A model generated the notes under the pieces. It worked only from the letters and a program-made list of their open reading frames with translations, had not been told where the DNA came from and made no database searches. A stretch of DNA of 30,935 bases from Intoshia linei (Eukaryota; Orthonectida; Rhopaluridae): NCBI GenBank assembly GCA_001642005.1, contig LWCA01000347.1:1-30935 (forward strand), in the 5' to 3' direction. The stretch's first letter is position 1; the number at the start of each line of letters is the position of its first letter. Positions 12,001 to 27,000 of this stretch are shown here, piece after piece. A program made the translations under genes and the position numbers.

Positions 12001-15000
12001 CTAGAGCATTTTTGTTCCAAAACATAGATACTTTCAATCACTTGATTTTTGCAAACTTGTAAATTTTTTTTAACGTTTTCATGACCATCGTATGTCAATA
12101 AAATGTCCTTTTTTAATTTTAGTTTGTTTTGAAAATGATCACACATGTAAATCTTTTTACTGATTATTCTATAATACAAGTACATTAAATCCTTTTGTTT
12201 TCCAATTTTATCAGATATTTTTGAATCATTTTTAAATTCTTCCAACATATGTGATGTATCATTAATTATCATTTTTACTTCATCAATAGTCGATGTAGAA
12301 GTTGTGGTCAATTCATCATATTCCTGCCGAATTGATTCAATTTCTTCACAATGGTTGCTTGACTTTTCTCTATTTATCAATTCAATACCGTTTTCTATCT
12401 TTAATAAGTTGTCATTTATTTTTTGCAGAGATATTGAATCAATATTGTTAACTATTGATTTGTACCTTTCCTTTATTTCAACAACTTCAGTTTCAATATC
12501 CTGAAAATTTAATTTATACTTATGTGTGTAAGCATTTATTTAAAAAACTACCCATAGAAGTAGTTTAAAAATCATAATTATAGCTCAGTGTTTTCCGATG
12601 CAGAAAGTAAGATACATTTCACTCTCAGAAATTTGCATCTTCACGTTCAAACCACAAATTATCAAAGAATGAAAAATAAAAGTTTTAAAATTAAAAAAAT
12701 CTTGGCTAATACAGCTTTTTTTATTTGTAAAGATATACATTTTTCAAAAATTTCGTCGATCCCAAAGAGTGACTTCGGTGGGAAGCTTCGATTCTGTCAC
12801 AAGTTTACAATCAAAATCTATAACTAGGGTTCGAAAACTAATTAAAAAATTGAAAACAAATATTTGATGTTGGTTGTAATGATTATTTCTTTACTACTAA
12901 ATCTGATTCTAATATATACTTTTGATATAACTCACCTACGATGTCTAACTGGTAAAGTGATGATAGTCATAATTTTTTTTCTGCGTGGTTAAAGTTATAA
13001 TCTTGATTTGGCATTTTTTAATTTAAAATGAATTTATCTGAGTTCGAACTCTGCCAATCGTTACATTAATTAATCTTAAAAATATGATTTATTATATACT
13101 ATAATATACTATAATATAGTATATTTTATGGATTATGGGTCACAACCTTTTTTAACCGTTTTCAACTAATACACTGACTATAAAAATATTTCTAATCGGA
13201 ACCTATTTCAACAAAATCGCCTTGCGGAGCCTAATAAAAAATGTTTTTGTATAATAGTAGAAAACATAAAAATTAAAATTTGGAATAATTCGAAGCACTT
13301 TCGTTGTATATTTGAAAATTATCGGCAAAACATAGTGTAAGAAATATTTGACTTATCCATATATTATAATTTAATGTAGCAAGTATATCCTTTCCTTACT
13401 TATATAATATGCTACGCAATATTTGTTTGTGTGTGTATTCCACTTTATTTCAATAACTATTAATCTTAAAATTTTATGAAGTCCACATTTCAATTACAGT
13501 TTTTTCCGGGACATATAATAAGATAAATTTCAACTTCCCAAACTCACATCTTACGGGTCAAACACTCCAATTGTCCCTCTTTTTGAAAATCAAACAAGTT
13601 GAAGAATTTAAAAAAATATATACGTTGATACGGATTTTAAAATCATAAACATTATCATAAATTTAAATTTAAAAAAACTATATTTTCAGGGCCAAAACCA
13701 CAAATTACCCTTTCTTTTTTTATGAAAACAGTCCTAGAATTTAAAAAAATTTACTGGTTGTACAGTTGTATCCTGTTAACACACACAAAAATTTTCAATC
13801 CGAATAAGTGAAGACTTCACGGTCAAAAAATCATTTTAGTATTCATATATTTATTTTCCGAAATATTTTATTAAAACAAAAAATGTGAAATAATTAACGA
13901 TCCCAAAATTAAAAAAATAAATTATTCTGATAGATCTTATTCCAGTTAATATAAATACAAAATTTCAACCCGAGAAATCTACGAATTCCCGATGAAAAAT
14001 AATTTTTAATATATTATCAACCAATATTTTTCAAATATTTCGAATTAAAATAAAAATGAAAATGCAAATTGATCGTACAATTTCAAACAAAATGTGCATT
14101 GAACGTCTACACTTTTCCAATAAAGAAATATGGGTGAAAATTTATATAATTCATTCCTTCGGAATTTTTTTTATTGCTACGCAATTTTTAAATTTCAAAT
14201 TATCATTTTTAAAACATTTTGAATAAAATTTTAATAGAAACTACAACAACGAAACTAAAAGTCATACAACTTTTTTATTATCATTTTTATATTTATTCCA
14301 ATCCTTTGCAATATTGGTAAAATTCGCCTGAAATATGTTTGAAAAATCTGAAAAATCGTTAAAAATTTAACTGACGGAATAGACACGTACATATATTTAA
14401 TATGCAACCTTAAAATCACAGACTATCAAATAGACGTAAATACATAAGAAACTAAGTATCTTATTACAAAAAAATTTTTATTTTAAAAAATATTTATAAT
14501 TTATGAGTCATAGTATCAGACGAGCTGGTACCCCAAAATAATTATAGTATCCCATTTGGCAATCGCTGACCTAATACATAACCTAAATTAAAATATAAGT
14601 TTACCTGAAGAACCGAATAATTAATTGTAGAAATTTCAATGGAAATATCTTCAATTCTTTTAATCATTTTATCAGCAACATTTTTTTTGACTCTCATATC
14701 ACAAATAATATTTTCTAGTGAATGAGAACAATCTTGCCATCTAAATGAATGAATATGATAGTATATGATTACTTGAAACTTATTTTTATATAAACTATAA
14801 TGAATGGTAAATAATGAAATTATATTGTAATAAAAAATCCAATAAAAGCAAAAATAGTTTATCAATACTTTATTCAATCCATTTTTTTAATCCTGCTATG
14901 AAATAATTAAAATAATTATTACACTTCCTTAAATTTCTAAAAAATACTTCCTGGCTAAAATCAATGTTGACAAAATTTAATAATTAACAAATTGTTTGTA

Positions 15001-18000
15001 AAACTTTTTAGTACTCCATTTCCTATAAGAATAAATTCCAAATTTAAATACATACAATTCAGCTACCATACAAATAAAAAATCAATTGTTTAAAAAAAGT
15101 TAAAAGCAATGTTGATGTAAATTTCAACAAAATTTAGAATCGGTTTTGTGACGAGAAATACAAACTAAAAAATTACCTTTTCTCCAATTGAACAAATTTC
15201 GGCATATCAATAAAAGTATCACTCATTTTTTTGTTTAATTGCATCGCTTTTAATTGAATCCAATTTTCATTGTTCTGAAAGTCAGCAAACTAAATTATCA
15301 TATAAATATTTTATATAATATAAATCTTTACGTACCAATTTTTTGGAAACTTCAATTTGATCATTATTTTTATAAATTGTAGAAATAAAATAGTCTTTTT
15401 TTATAATATTGTCCACGTTAGCCAAATGTTGGCAGACTGAATTGTAGTATTCGTTAAAAAGCATATAAGACTCTTGTTGCAGAGTGTTTGTCTTATTATA
15501 ATGAATATTCATCAAGTCAAACTAAAAAATATATTATAAACCTCGTAAATAAATAAAAATATAAAACCTGCTTAAAATTTGTTTCAACATTGTTTGCAAC
15601 ACTCTTAATATGAGTGTTAATAGTGTGTTGCAAGTTGTGTTTACTATTAATTCCTTCATATTTGATTTTAAGTTGATCAATTTGATTGTTGATATCATTT
15701 GAAACATCAAAACAACAAAAGGTACTGCCAGTAAAAATCTGATTATCCATAAAATTGTTTATAATATTTAAATTTTGCAACACTTCATGATCATATTCAT
15801 CCTGCGATTCAATCTTATCAATGGTAGAGCATTGTTTATAAAACCGCATAAATTGTTCCTTCATATTATCATACCTTGATAAAACGGTTCCAATTTCTGA
15901 ATTACCATGACAGTTTCTCAATGACACTGTTAATAAATAATCAACAATGTTAATCTGATCTTCATAGTTCTAAAATGTACATTAATATTTTAAATTTCAA
16001 AAATTGAGACAGTTGATAAGAAATGTCTAAATATTTAAATATTTGTATATATTCCTTTACACATAATTGCAAATAATGCACATAAACATTGTAAAACCAT
16101 TCAACCAAATGTTTTTATACAAATATTAATAAAAGTTTATAAAAATAAAGAAATAATATAAATATATACAACTCTGCTTCACAGTTCATTAAATGATAAA
16201 TTCATAATAAATCAAATACCATATAATTTCTGATTCGCAATTGATTTACGTCAAATTTGCTATTTACCACAATTTCCAATTTTTTTGATAGTTTTACTAC
16301 AATTTCACGTAGACGTGACACATTTTCTGAAGTTTGTAACAAAAGGATGTGTTTACACCTCTTTTCCAATCGATCGATTGCAATTTCAATTTTACTAATC
16401 TTATTGTGAACGTTGTTGAAATTACTTTCATTTTTTATGAACACGTCTTGAAATGCAAATATAAAGTTTTCGAAATTGCGCATTCCATTTTTTATTGTAC
16501 AAAGAGATCTCATCCAATCCTAGTTTTATTTATTAAAGTACATATGTATTTTATACATTGTATACTTATGTATATAAAAATAAAATATAAATATACACGT
16601 AATATATACACAATATTAATAATAAAATAAATGTATATTGTAGATTAGGCCCTAAAATTGTGTCAAGAGGGTATCATATTTATTGGAAATTTTGACCATT
16701 TAATAGATCATTCCATTTTGACATTTTAATTTAACGTTTTACCCCATTTTGTTGCACAGTAATATATATGTATAAAAAAATCTGTTAGGACACTACTATG
16801 GAAATATTTGTTACAAATTATGGTGGGGCGTAGAAATTTCGTACGGATAAAAGTGGGGCATGACACTTAAAACGTTGGAAAACACTGATCTAGTTAATAA
16901 CATTACTTTCGATGCTAACTAATCTTCATTTATCTTAGATGTGGATAAAACCATACATTAGTCATGTATTTCATTATAATGTTTCAATAAAACCTTTATA
17001 TTAAGCAGCATTTCTAATAAATCATTTTCATTATTTTGGCCACTCTTTATGTATTTACTGAATGACATAATACCAATCATAACATTATCACAACGTAGCA
17101 TATTCTTTTGATTTATGAATGCAAATTTACAATATTCATAAGCACTAATATCATTGATATACCTATTAATGTAAATTAAAATAAATAAATGATAATTTCA
17201 AAAATGGTCCAGCATAAAAAAAATAGATTAATAAGTCATAGGTATGTTGGTAATAGAGATGGGATAGACGACAGAAAGGAGACAGAGACGGGCTAATTTA
17301 TGTATAAAAATTAAAATATCCTTATCGTTTATTTATCAATAAATTTATTATGACTATCTATAACAGGGGTGTCAGACTCAATTTGCTTGGCGGGCCAAAT
17401 GTGACAAAAAAATTATGACGCGGACCGCACAAAAAATATCTCTACTCAAATCATTATTAAAATAACAGTTTTAATTAATTAATAAAAGTAAATAAGAAAT
17501 CATAATGAAATAAGTGCATAATAATGAAATTAATGCTAAAATAGTAATCAGGAATATATAAATCATGAAAAATATGTAAAAAAAAAAATATAGGTAAAAA
17601 TTTTGTTATGAAGCGGGACGCATAATTGACACCCCTGATTCTATAATCTAGTGCGACCATATTTAATTCGATCTCAATTCGTACTATTTATTTGTTGTTA
17701 GTAATCATAATAATTAGCCAATAAATAATGATAAATTTTTTGAAAATTATAAAATCAATTAAAAATAAATCATAAATGATGCATATGAAACAAATTAAAA
17801 TGTATCTTTACCCTTTAACTATCACCACACGTCTGGAATTTATGTTTTAATTTAAACTTTTATTATTTTTAAATTACCTATGTGAAAATGTATGAAAATA
17901 AAAAAATAAAGTAATTCAAAATTATGCTGTGTATATCATAGAATACACAGACAGTGAAAAGGTTAAATCTTCCACGGAAAAAACCGATTTGGAATTTGTG

Positions 18001-21000
18001 TTTGTTAAAATTATAGGACTGTTAGTTATTGAATTACACGATAACAGAAACCAAAGAAAGAGTTTTATATACACTTTATATTATACAGTATATTTATATG
18101 TATGGAGTATAAGTTTTGATTAATAAGTTGCTAGTACTTTTTATTCATTTCGCTTTAATATAAATCATAAAATTTACTTTATATTGTTAACCAAGTAACC
18201 ATGATGGAATTAAAATATTTTTAGTTTATATGCGTTACTGTGATGTAACTTGTAAAAAATTTTTTCATAGGCCAAAATTTGGTAGACTTAAAAACACATT
18301 TAAACCAATGAAACTATGAGATAATATAATATTTTTACAATGTAATTAATATTGTAAAAGTAAAAATTTCATTGATGCAATAAATATTGTCCTATTTTTA
18401 AATATTACTTGTTTTGTAAATCCATAAATTTTTCAATAAATTGATCAATGAATTTTAAATATCTTTTAAATTCTAATATCATGTAATCATTCTGAGAAAA
18501 GTGGTTGCACATATAATTCGCATTTAAACGACAAAAAAGAGAAACTTTATAAATCTTTTCTAGTAAAAGCGTGCATTTTGATTTATAATCACTTTTATGT
18601 AAAATTCCGTCAACGAAATTAGAAAATGTATTCGTACATTTCACCATATATGTTTTCAAATTATTGACCTGTTGATAGAAAGTTATGTAAACATTTTTAC
18701 TAAATTCCATCAGTATTTGAAATTTATTATAATCCTGTTCAATTTTATTCATTTTTGTAATGATTAATTCATAATCAATCATTTTTGCATTATCATACTT
18801 GTCAGTTTTGTAGTGAATTAATTCAAATTTTAAAATATCACATTTTAAGAAATTGTATTGATTCTAAATTAAAGTTATTTAAATTTATTAATATAATAAT
18901 AACGTTTTTAATACAAATCAAACTAATAATATTTTACTATAATATATTTTATAATTATTATATGCTATTCAATAGTAGTAAATTGGTACAATAAATAACC
19001 TTTATTCGGTTTGAATAGCAAGTGAAATCAGATAAAGATTTGAATTTAAATTTCAAAGAATTCTCAAGACATGTTAAATTATCCAATAAAATCTTGTACG
19101 AAAATTGTTGAGAAAATTTCAATTGATGAATTGAAACATTATCAACAGTATTCAATTTTGCACATAAATTTTTCATCAAATCTTTTAAATGATTTACATC
19201 AATACGCAAATTAAATTCAATTCTTGAGTTTTCCAAAAAATACTTTTGAACAGAACTAATCAAAGAATTACATTCAACCATTAGAGTACATTGTGAATCA
19301 GAGTTCAAATTTTTAATGTCATTAAAATTTAAAAGTTTAGATTCGAATTTTTCAATAAAATATTTGCATTTCTCAATTTCAATATTATTCACACCAGAAT
19401 TTTGTTTAAAGTCGCGTAAATCATTTAGACGTTTCAACAAAAAAGAACATTCTGGTTTAATATATTCCAACGCATTGGTAAAGCTTAATATTTGTGGATA
19501 TTGATTTGAAACTTTCTTTCGAAGTAGAATTATAACATGTTTAATGTTTTCGTAAATTTGTTTAGTTATTTCAATACAATTGTCCACATTTGTATAATCA
19601 TTCAAATTTTCCGTTTTACCATTGATAGATAAAGCATTATCAAAATAATTCAAAAGTTGAGTCGAAAATATTACCAAATCTTGAACAATTTTTGCATAAA
19701 CGTTTAGATTCAAGTTTAGTTCCAAGTTTAAAATTATTTTTTCGTATGTTTTTGTTAAATACTTTACATTCAGATTTTCAAATGTAGATTTATTTAATGG
19801 TATTTTGGGGACTTTATCAGTGTTTTTCAAAGCAAAAAAAGTATTAATTATATTAGAAATTGTGTTTAACTGAATGTTTGATTCGTTCAAAATTGCGGCC
19901 GTATTTTCAGATTTAGTCAATTTTATATTCAAATCAGGATGCAATAACAAGTTTTCAATCAACTTTTGTTGCATCTAAAAATTTTAAATATTATAGATAC
20001 ATAAATTATATTAATAATATATTAATGTATTTCAATCTTACCAATAAATTATTTTCTTCGTTTTTGCTTTTTTGAGTGGGTAATGCGTGAGACTTATTGT
20101 TGTTTTCCATTTTAATTTCAATAATTTTGAATAGATTGTTTAAATTTTCATTGTTATTTCTAATTGAATCAGAATAAATATTGTGACCAACATTTTCAAT
20201 TATGTTTCCGTTTCTTTCGATATAATGTACTCCCTTCATACTCACTTTTTCAAGTTTCTCCAGAACGTTTACAAATTTAGTTTTGATTTTTTTAATATTA
20301 TTATGGTCATTGCTTGCATTTTCAAGATTTGGGTGTGGGTTATTCAAGGTTTCGTCCATCTCACCCATACTTAGCGCTACATTTTTCATTTTATCTTGAA
20401 TTTCATTCAGACTACTCTAATATAAGGAATATATAATTTTCGCGTAGTAACGAAATTTGTTTCAACCACACTGATTTAATGCAAAGTTTATTAAATTTGT
20501 ACTTTCACGGTCAAATCTCTTGATTTGCCCTTTTTTTGAAAATTAAAAAATGAAAAAGAATACGTCCATAACTTAATAAAAATCAGAGCTAATTCAGCTC
20601 TGTCCAGTTAAAATACACGAAATATTTCAATATCACAAAGTTACACCTTCACGGTCAAAAAGACAATTTACTATTTACTATCTATTTTTTGAAAATTATT
20701 TCATTAAAATAAATATTGAATAATTAATAGTCTTTTTGAACGTGAAGCCCTCATTGTCGTGCTCATAAAATGGCATCACGATGAAATTTAAGTTTTTATG
20801 AAAAAAAATTTCATTATTACATAAAATGTATCGTTATGTAAACTATACAATGTATAGTATGCATTATAGCACCTTATAAAGTATTTAAAAACTGTCTCAG
20901 AATTTGTTTTTTCAAAAATTCTAGGGCTTTTTTCAATAAAAAAGGTCGTTTAAGTCTCAATTTTGAAAATGAAATTTGCTTTGGAACAGCTCTATAGATT

Positions 21001-24000
21001 AAAACAGTATTATAAACGTCTTTTAATTAATTAAATTTAAATTTAATTTTGAAATATTAAATGGTTAAATAATTTTTGACCGGGAAGATGAAAAGTTGTA
21101 AAATTAACATTTATGTTACTTTCTCCGTTGGACAAAATTCACTTGGAATTTGTATTTTTTATAATTCTAGCACACTTAGTTACTGAAATAAATGGTAACC
21201 GAAAACAGACAAACAGACAAACATACATTAAAATTTATATAAGTAAGGATAATTATAATTATAACATTATAATACAAGGGTCGACAACCAGTAGCCCACT
21301 AAATAATTTTGTTGGCTCTTTGATTAAATATGTCAATTATTTATTTTTAAATTTTTCAACTTTGAAACACCGTTTTAAACATTTTCTACTATAGTTGGTT
21401 CATTATAATCATTTTAATATTGAATTTTCAAATTGTGTCAGATTTTATTTTGTTTGAATAAACTAGAACAATTTCTTTTCACTTAAATTGAAATCTATAA
21501 TGTGTTAATTTTCCAAAATGGGGCCCATATAATTTTTTGATATAAAAAAAGTGACTGGCGAAATGAAAAAGGTTGCTGAACCCTGTTATAATATACTGAT
21601 ATTTATCAACATTTCAAATATAAAGGAAATTTAAATACAAATAACTTAAAAATTGGAAAAAAAATTGATAAAAATCGAAAATTTATATAAAAAAATTCAA
21701 AGTCATTCACCTAAAATAAGTCAAATTGAATGTCGGAAACGTCATTGACGAGTCATGTGAAGATGAAGTTATCATTTCATAAAGGGTTTTAATCAGATCA
21801 ATATTTCATTCTCGTAATTTTGAAGTTCAATTCAATTCAATCATTCTTGCTATAATATTTCCTCACGCTCAATACAATTAAAAATATATTGTTCACCCAC
21901 TATTCAGCATAAAAGTATACATAATTTCTACGTTTTACAAAGACTTATATTGAAAAAATGGTTATTTTCGCTTGTTCCATTTTTTAAGGTTAACCAATTG
22001 TAAATCTCAACCAATTGCAATTAAGTCGTATCCAGAAGAGAAATAATTTAATAAAACGAAAGTGTCATTGAAACTATAATATATTAATATTAATATCAAC
22101 TATACACTATATGTACTATACTTACGTATAACTTAAAATTTGGGATATAAATTAGTGTACCTCTATATACGTGATATTTGAATTTGTTTCATTTATTTTT
22201 GTGCATTTTTCTATAGGTTGGGTATTGATAAATGCATCGATATCATCAACGCTTTGGTTAATACTTTCCATATTATCAGCCATGATTTTTTCGTAAGATG
22301 TAACTGTATCAAGATTCTAAAACAATATTATTTTAAATTCCCACATTTACATTATACAGGTACCCACCATATAAATTAAAAGTAAATATATTATATTTAA
22401 AATTGGCAGATACTGTTCATGGTTTTTTATTTTACATTTTTACCAACCTTAAAATTGAAGAATATCAAATTAAAAAAAAAAATACCGATTTTTTGCAATC
22501 CTGATATTTCTGCAAACAAGTAAGTTCAAATTTACTAGAAATTTTTTTAATTCGATTTTCTAATAATTTTTTAATATTAAATTGATTAGAATTGCTCGTT
22601 TCCGTGTCTGAAGAATGAAAAGTATTAAAAATATCATTTAATTCATGGTTGACCAATTCAATTTGACTTTTAAAATCCTAAATTAAAAAATGACTCAAAT
22701 AAAAAGAAAAATTACACTAATATTGACAAAATTTTGCTGATCCAAAATATTTTCCAATTTATTAATTTTTAAACTCAAATTTTTGAGTTTACTTCTATAA
22801 TCTTGTTGAAATTGCAGCAATTCAGGAATGGATTTATTTTGGTTTTCCGTGACTTTCAAAGTTTCTCCAACTTGTTCAACAATTAATTTTGATTTATTTG
22901 TCAACATTTTATGTTGAAAAGTTTTCTTGTCAATTTTTTCCATTAAATTTTTGTATTCGTCTTTTTGCGTTAAACTTTCGTTAAAATTGTTTACATTTAA
23001 TGTATCACGCGCTTGTCGTAAATTATATTTCATTAGATTGGCATTGTGGATAATGCAATTTAAATCAGCGAAAATCAATCTTCTATTTGATTCAGAAACA
23101 TTTTCAAATTTGTCTCCAATTTTATTCAAATACGATTTAGTGCCATCTTGCCACATATCAAATTTGTAAATCAAATTTTCAGCTACACGCATAGATTCTT
23201 CGTATAAAAATTCTTTTTGACTATATTCGTCAATTTTATGTATATATTCGTTTATAGACTTTGATAAATTACTGATGGATTCGTTTATATGTATATTTAT
23301 TGACCAGTCAAATGAATTGTATTCGCTATTTAAATCATTAAACAATAAAGACTCGTTTTGCAATTCAAAAAGTGCTTTTGATAAATTTTTTTTTTTTTTA
23401 GATATGTAGTCATATTTTGAAGATTGATCTGAAACTAATAATCTTCCATCAAATTTATTCAAATTTAATTCGTCAGTGTATTTAGTCAAACTTTTTTGAA
23501 TGTTTTTAACGTTTTTATTGTATTTACTGTATTTTTCCAAATCTTTTGTTAGTTCAGTAGAAATTGATATATTTGACTCAATTTCATTAAAATAATTGTT
23601 GATTGATAGATTCTTTACGGAGATGTCCTTTTCTGAATACGCCGAGTATATTGATCGAATATTTTCAATTTTTTTATAATTATGCTCTATTATTTTCTAA
23701 AATGAATGAAATTACTAAAATTTATTATTTTTTTGTAATATTTGGGTGTATTTCATTTACGCGTATGTTATATGGGTCAATTAATTAGGTTAATAATATA
23801 ACCGTAGTACAAAAAGAACGTGCATGTAAAATAAACAATTTTGTAACGAAAATGAGTAAAATCTATTATATTTATATTTATGATACATCAAAGTGGTTTT
23901 ATCAAAAATATGTTAGTTCACAATACATACATGTTTTTGGTTGATTCATTAGTTAAGATTGAAAAGTTTTATATACATTCTAAGACTTAGAATCTAAGTT

Positions 24001-27000
24001 CTTATTAACGTAAATTCGATGTTAACGGAATTTTTTTTTCATAACATATTTATATATATCAAAAATTCCGTTAATAAAAAGTTTATCTCTAAAGCTCTAT
24101 AATCTATTTTTAATTACTATCATAAACATAAATTCATTTGCCCATTTCATTTTGTTACTAAATAAAAGTCAATTTATTACGTTTTTTATCAATTTTTTAA
24201 TATAAATTAAAATAGATGGTTGTTAATTAGAAATAATTACTATAATTGCGGAAATATCATTTTTAATAAAATTAAATTAAATTATTTCTATAAAATTTTT
24301 CATAAATCGCAAAAAAACTGATTTGAACCCAGGGGTTCTATGGACTCCGTTGAGAATGGTTGGTGTGTAGTAATTCGTCATGTATTATTCAAAAACTCAT
24401 AACAAGAAATATGGCCATTTAATGGTTTTTATTAAAAAAATTAAATTCCGTTAACAGGTGTGTTAGTATGGGAAAATTCCTATTTGGAAAATATGGGCAA
24501 CATTAGTATTATAAAAATAATACTTAGACTGTAATATATAATCATTTTAATAGTTTGTTATATTAATTTTTAAAATAATATTAAAACATACATTAATTTT
24601 ATTTTCATCAACAGACCTATGAGATTTATTCTTCAATTTAATTCTAGACCTCTTTTCAATGGCAATTAATTCAACATTGAGATTTTTTAAAGAATGTTCC
24701 AATTCTTCATCAATTTTAAGTGATATATTTGTTAATTTATGGTCATATTCATTAAACAATTTTGTAATTCTAGACATTCATATTAAAAAATAAAAAAATA
24801 AATGTGTATACATTTTATATATAATCTATATTAACACCGCGGACAGAGCCGTTTTAAGGCATATGGGCTGTAGTCCAGGGCCACTCCTTAAAAAAGGCCC
24901 CAAATTAATAAAAGTACTTTACACTTATATCTTAAAAAGAGGCCCCGAATTTATTAAAAAATACTTCACATTTATATCTTAAGAAACAGTTTATAAGTTT
25001 TGAAGTGTGGGAATTCAAATAGCTAGAAAGAAAATTGTTTAAAGAATCAAAGTACTGATAAATATTTAATTTAAAATATATTATACAATGTTCATCATAT
25101 AATATTGACAGAAAAACTGTTTCAAATAATAATATTAAACATTAAAATCTTTCGATTAAGTGAATATTCAAACAAGAAAGTAGGAAATCTTTGATTTTCT
25201 CTTATTAATTTTCAAAAAAGGGGCTTCTAAAAAGGGGCCCTAAAATTTTTTTTATCGCTTCGCTCAAAACTTTAAAGGGTCACGAAACGGCTTAAGACGG
25301 TTCTGACCGCGGACCGAGTACGGGTAAGAATGTGGAAACTCCACCATATTATCTCCTTAGAAAGGACTATATAACTTAGACTAAGTTAGGACTTAGAATT
25401 ATATCAAGTATCTAGCTTGGATGTTTTGTACTTTGTACAAACAGCACTTAGCTCTGCCGAGAGCGGAGTTTTTTAATTCGTCCAAAAAATATAATCTTAA
25501 ATAGAAATGCCACTATTCACTATTACCAAACTTTTAAAGAAATAGTTTCCAAACGAGTCAAGAAAATTTTTTATTTTTAAAATCTAGGTCCTAGATACTA
25601 GGACCATTAATTATATTAAATTTTTTGTTTTAATAAAATAATTTATACAAAAAAAGGGGTAAACAGTAAATTGTTTTGTTGAAAATGAATGCATAAGTTA
25701 ATATTTAAAAATTTTATATATGGTAATTGGGAAAAACTGTATTAAATGTGATCTTTTTAAATTTTAGGACAATTCGTTTTTATAAAATAACGATAATGCA
25801 CATACAGATAGACACACAAACTTTAGTTATGCTTTAAACTTATAATACCACTTAAACCTTAAAAAATTCTAAATCTTGTTTTATTTGTCTAAATAGGATG
25901 GGTAATTTGGGGATTTTACACTGAAAGACTCAATTTTTGAAATCTAATTTGTGATACAATCTAATCCTTGAAAAACTGTATTAGATATTTGTGTTTTTAA
26001 AACTCTACATATTTTACTTTCGTAAATAAGATAATACAAACAAAATTAAAATTAAAAAACTAGAACCCTCCTTAAAACCTGGTAAAAAAATCCCTAAAAA
26101 CCAATAAAAATCTTGAAAATATGGTCAAAAAATTTCACTATGATTTTAAACTTTGTATCAGTGTCTATATTTTTTTAAATTATAGGATTCGTTTGATTTT
26201 TAAAAAAAAAATAATTAGGGTTTTTGACAGGTAAGATGTAAATTTCTGAAATTAAATTTATCTTAATTATACCACCGGAAAAACTCTAATGGAAAAGTAT
26301 AATTTTTAAAACTCTAAGACCCTTAATTATTGAAATAAACGATAACAGATAGACACAAATAAACAGACACATAAACACACAAACAAAGCGTTTTACATAC
26401 TAAGTTAAGAATCCTAACTTAAAATTTAAAAATTTTTAGTTAAAAATGTATGGCTATTTATTGATTTGTCTGTTTGTTCGAGTTTATTTAAGAAAGTAAG
26501 AGAAGTCTAGTTTTAAAAATTTCATATTTCTACAACAGTTTTTCCAAGGTGATATTTTATCGCAAATTTCATTTTCAGAAATTGAGTCCTTTAAGGTCAA
26601 AAACCACAATTATCGTTTTTTTTAAATTCAAACCAATCCTAGAATTATAAAAATAAACAATATGATAACGATTTTGAAATTATCAATATTATAATAAATT
26701 TCATTTTCAAAATCTTATATCGTCACGGCTAAATCCGCAAACTACAATTTCGTAAGTAAAGAAACAATTGTGAATAAATTGTTAGTACGTTTTTATTCTG
26801 GTCGCTTTATCTAAACCTTAACAGTGGCGGATCTAGGTCTGTCAACTAGGGGGCGAAACAATTATTAGGGGACCAAACTCATATAATGTATTTAAATTTG
26901 AATTTTTATATTATGTTTATTAATATATTTCTGTACATAATAATTTATATTTTTTTTAGTTTTCATTCTAATAAATTTTCCAACAACTGTATCAAAACCA

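Larger units (their letters stand above)
17163..18408. other. 1.25-kb intron between exons 12 and 13
   Basis: Holds the hAT element 17364-17639 and a copy of the dispersed AACAGAC family at about 17945-18065. The remainder is A+T-rich without recognised content. Confidence 0.6.
20417..22160. other. 1.74-kb intron between exons 9 and 10
   Basis: Contains two tandem units at 20470-20720, a dispersed repeat copy at 21065-21240 and the hAT element 21275-21585. The plus-strand frame 21113-21394 runs across the last two and is not a gene. Nothing recognised in 21600-22150. Confidence 0.6.

Noticed and set aside
12588-12827. 79-codon plus-strand frame
   Set aside because: It overlaps a copy of the CACGGTCAAA-type repeat in an intron.
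14741-14877. Hydrophobic minus-strand N-terminal extension before exon 18 resembling a membrane segment
   Set aside because: It translates the intron. The acceptor at 14741-14743 and the AG+A split codon with exon 17 explain the frame better.
17475-17660. Hydrophobic minus-strand frame with many Phe and Ile
   Set aside because: It runs through the end of the hAT element 17364-17639 and is not gene-like.
21113-21394. 93-codon plus-strand frame with an apparent signal-like start
   Set aside because: It covers a dispersed repeat copy and part of a hAT miniature element, and is broken in the other repeat copies.
24331-24370. CAGGGGTTCTATGGACTC, similar to a hAT terminus
   Set aside because: No partner terminus or target duplication was found within reach, so no element is called.
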